In this document: positions 43,975 to 44,952 of the stretch, one piece after another
Numbering within the stretch: the stretch's first letter is position 1
How the letters are laid out: every line of letters starts with the position of its first letter
Notes under the pieces: generated by a model
Told to the model about the DNA's origin: nothing
Databases searched by the model: none
What the model saw: the letters and a program-made list of their open reading frames with translations, nothing else
Source: Clostridiaceae bacterium
Lineage (GTDB): Bacteria; Bacillota; Clostridia; TANB77; CAG-508
Assembly: GCA_012513065.1 (NCBI GenBank)
Contig: JAAZCX010000022.1
Coordinates: forward strand, 1 to 44,952
DNA: 44,952 nt
Reading direction: 5' to 3'
Program-made: the position numbers and the translations under genes

Positions 43975-44718
43975 TTATTTTATTTCTCTCGCTTTTACAA
44001 CTAATCTTTGTGTTCCATAATTTGTACAAGTTATTAATGTAACTTCTTTCTTTCCATTAGTTAATTGACTTGTACATTTAGTATTTTTAGGATCTACAGT
44101 ATATTTATCATATACTGAATATTTAATTACATTTCCATTCATATCTTCTAATTCTATAATGTCATCTTTAACTATTTCTGATAATCTTCCAAACATTTTC
44201 TTACTTTTATAATTATGGCCAACTATACAATAATTTCCAACTTCATTTGGTCCTGGTCCCCAATATTTATTTACTGAAATTTTTAGTAATTCCTCTGATG
44301 TGTCTGAAATAACTGGATAATTTATCTCTAATCTTGGCACCTTTATAATTGACTCTACATTATATTTAACTCCTGATGTAGTTGTAAATTCTTGTGCTTG
44401 ATTTGTTTCTTGTTGTTCTAAAACTGGTTGTACTATTTCTTCATCTTCTTCATTATCTTCTAAAGCTACTACTATTATATTATCTGTCTTCTTTATTGTA
44501 GTATCAACTGTTGAATTTGTTTTTTCTTTACTTATTCCCATCAATATTTCTTGTGATACTTCTTCACTTTTATCTCTATCATATTCTGCATATATATAAT
44601 ATGAAAATAAAAGGCATACTAAAAAAATTGATAGACAAAATTGTAATTTAAACAATTTTCTTTTTCTACGCAATTCTGGTGTTACATATAATTTTTCTGT
44701 AACCAAAATTTGATTCAT
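43975..44718 (-). CDS. Sortase family cysteine transpeptidase
   Basis: A 247-residue membrane-anchored sortase. The N-terminal membrane segment is LQFCLSIFLVCLLFSYYIYA (about residues 26-45), followed by an acidic linker. The C-terminal beta-barrel holds the catalytic triad: His in NYCIVGHNYKSKKMFG, Cys in VTLITCTNYGTQ and Arg in RLVVKAREI. The N-terminal anchor and the TCTNYGTQRLVV motif fit class B- or D-like sortases of Clostridia; I cannot fix the class. No LPxTG-type substrate is encoded here. It stands just upstream of mraZ behind a strong terminator, so it is not part of the dcw operon. Confidence 0.92.
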   Translation of the reverse strand: MNQILVTEKLYVTPELRRKRKLFKLQFCLSIFLVCLLFSYYIYAEYDRDKSEEVSQEILMGISKEKTNSTVDTTIKKTDNIIVVALEDNEEDEEIVQPVLEQQETNQAQEFTTTSGVKYNVESIIKVPRLEINYPVISDTSEELLKISVNKYWGPGPNEVGNYCIVGHNYKSKKMFGRLSEIVKDDIIELEDMNGNVIKYSVYDKYTVDPKNTKCTSQLTNGKKEVTLITCTNYGTQRLVVKAREIK

Positions 44719-44781
44719 GCCCTTTTCTCCTTATTATAATTTACCCTATTAATTATAGCATAACTAATTTTCCATACGCAA

Positions 44782-44811
44782 TAATTATTACAGAAATGTA
44801 ATAATTATTTT
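44782..44811. terminator. Hairpin upstream of the sortase gene
   Basis: AATAATTATTAC and GTAATAATTATT form a 12-base-pair stem around AGAAAT. The T-run follows on the plus strand; on the minus strand it lies after the transposase fragment and could act as its weak terminator. Confidence 0.4.
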
Positions 44812-44867
44812 TGTAGGTTAGTCAATCATATGTCACACTTTTTTGAAAAATATATAGTTTGAGCACT

Positions 44868-44952
44868 CTATATTGTTATAAGTGTTTCTCCTTGACTTTT
44901 ATATTTTTTTATGAATTCGTTTGGGCTAAGCCATCCTAGAGGCCTCATTGGA
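44868..44952 (-). mobile_element. C-terminal end of a DDE-type transposase, cut by the window edge
   Basis: The minus strand encodes RPLGWLSPNEFIKKYKSQ and seven further residues before TAG at 44868-44870. The RP-LG-LSPNEF pattern is typical of the C-terminus of rve/DDE-core transposases such as IS3-like elements. Only the last 27 codons are in view, so neither completeness nor family can be judged. The region 44821-44867 (TGTCACACTTTTTTG) may hold the element's terminal repeat. Confidence 0.5.

Overview
This is a very AT-rich window from an endospore-forming, low-GC Gram-positive bacterium, most likely an uncultured Clostridia lineage. The evidence is spoIIGA-sigE-sigG, FtsZ/FtsA, MraZ and a SipW/TasA-like secretion locus, A/T-ending codons, and consensus TTGACA-17-TATAAT promoters. 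Almost every gene is on the minus strand, so transcription runs from high to low coordinates. The only plus-strand gene is at 38211-39224.

Layout in transcription order. The right edge holds the 3' end of a transposase and a sortase. Next is the first part of a split division/cell-wall (dcw) cluster: mraZ, a 325-base structured leader, rsmH, an ftsL-like gene and a PASTA-containing ftsI/spoVD. An inserted surface-protein block follows (lone plus-strand gene, TasA-like protein, SipW-type signal peptidase, DUF5305-like protein, double CBM2-like protein). The dcw cluster resumes with murE, mraY, ftsW and murG; murD and murF are absent. A long housekeeping insertion comes next: topA, a SWIM/SNF2 helicase, trmFO, two unknown genes, rpsL-rpsG-fusA-tuf, a lipobox-less membrane-anchored protein, topB, yqeK and a patatin. 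The cluster ends with murA, ftsQ, two DUF881 genes, sbp, ftsA, ftsZ, spoIIGA, sigE, an unknown gene, sigG and a ymxH-type gene, in nearly the Bacillus order. Tandem promoters and a leader resembling an rRNA leader run off the left edge.

The main discovery is in the reading frames. Four essential or sporulation genes (rsmH, ftsI/spoVD, ftsW, sigE) are each broken by one extra base. In all four the break is the same string, CTT CGG followed by A or C, read in frame. Skipping one C restores a conserved Leu-Gly and the rest of the protein. Every sense-strand CTTCGG in the window (4 of 4) is such a site. In-frame CGG is otherwise nearly absent: two other codons, neither preceded by CTT. The layout resembles the +1 frameshift sites of Ty1 (CUU AGG C) and prfB (CUU UGA C). 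The best explanation is a +1 recoding system in which CGG is a hungry or unassigned codon and the P-site Leu-tRNA slips from CUU to UUC. Sequencing error is the main alternative and is easy to test.

Other notable signals are a hairpin that buries the sigG ribosome binding site, three MraZ boxes at the mraZ promoter, a leader before rsmH with mutually exclusive stems and a nine-copy motif at about 22-base spacing, and TTACAAAAATAT-type repeats shared by the ftsA promoter and the TasA/plus-gene divergent region.
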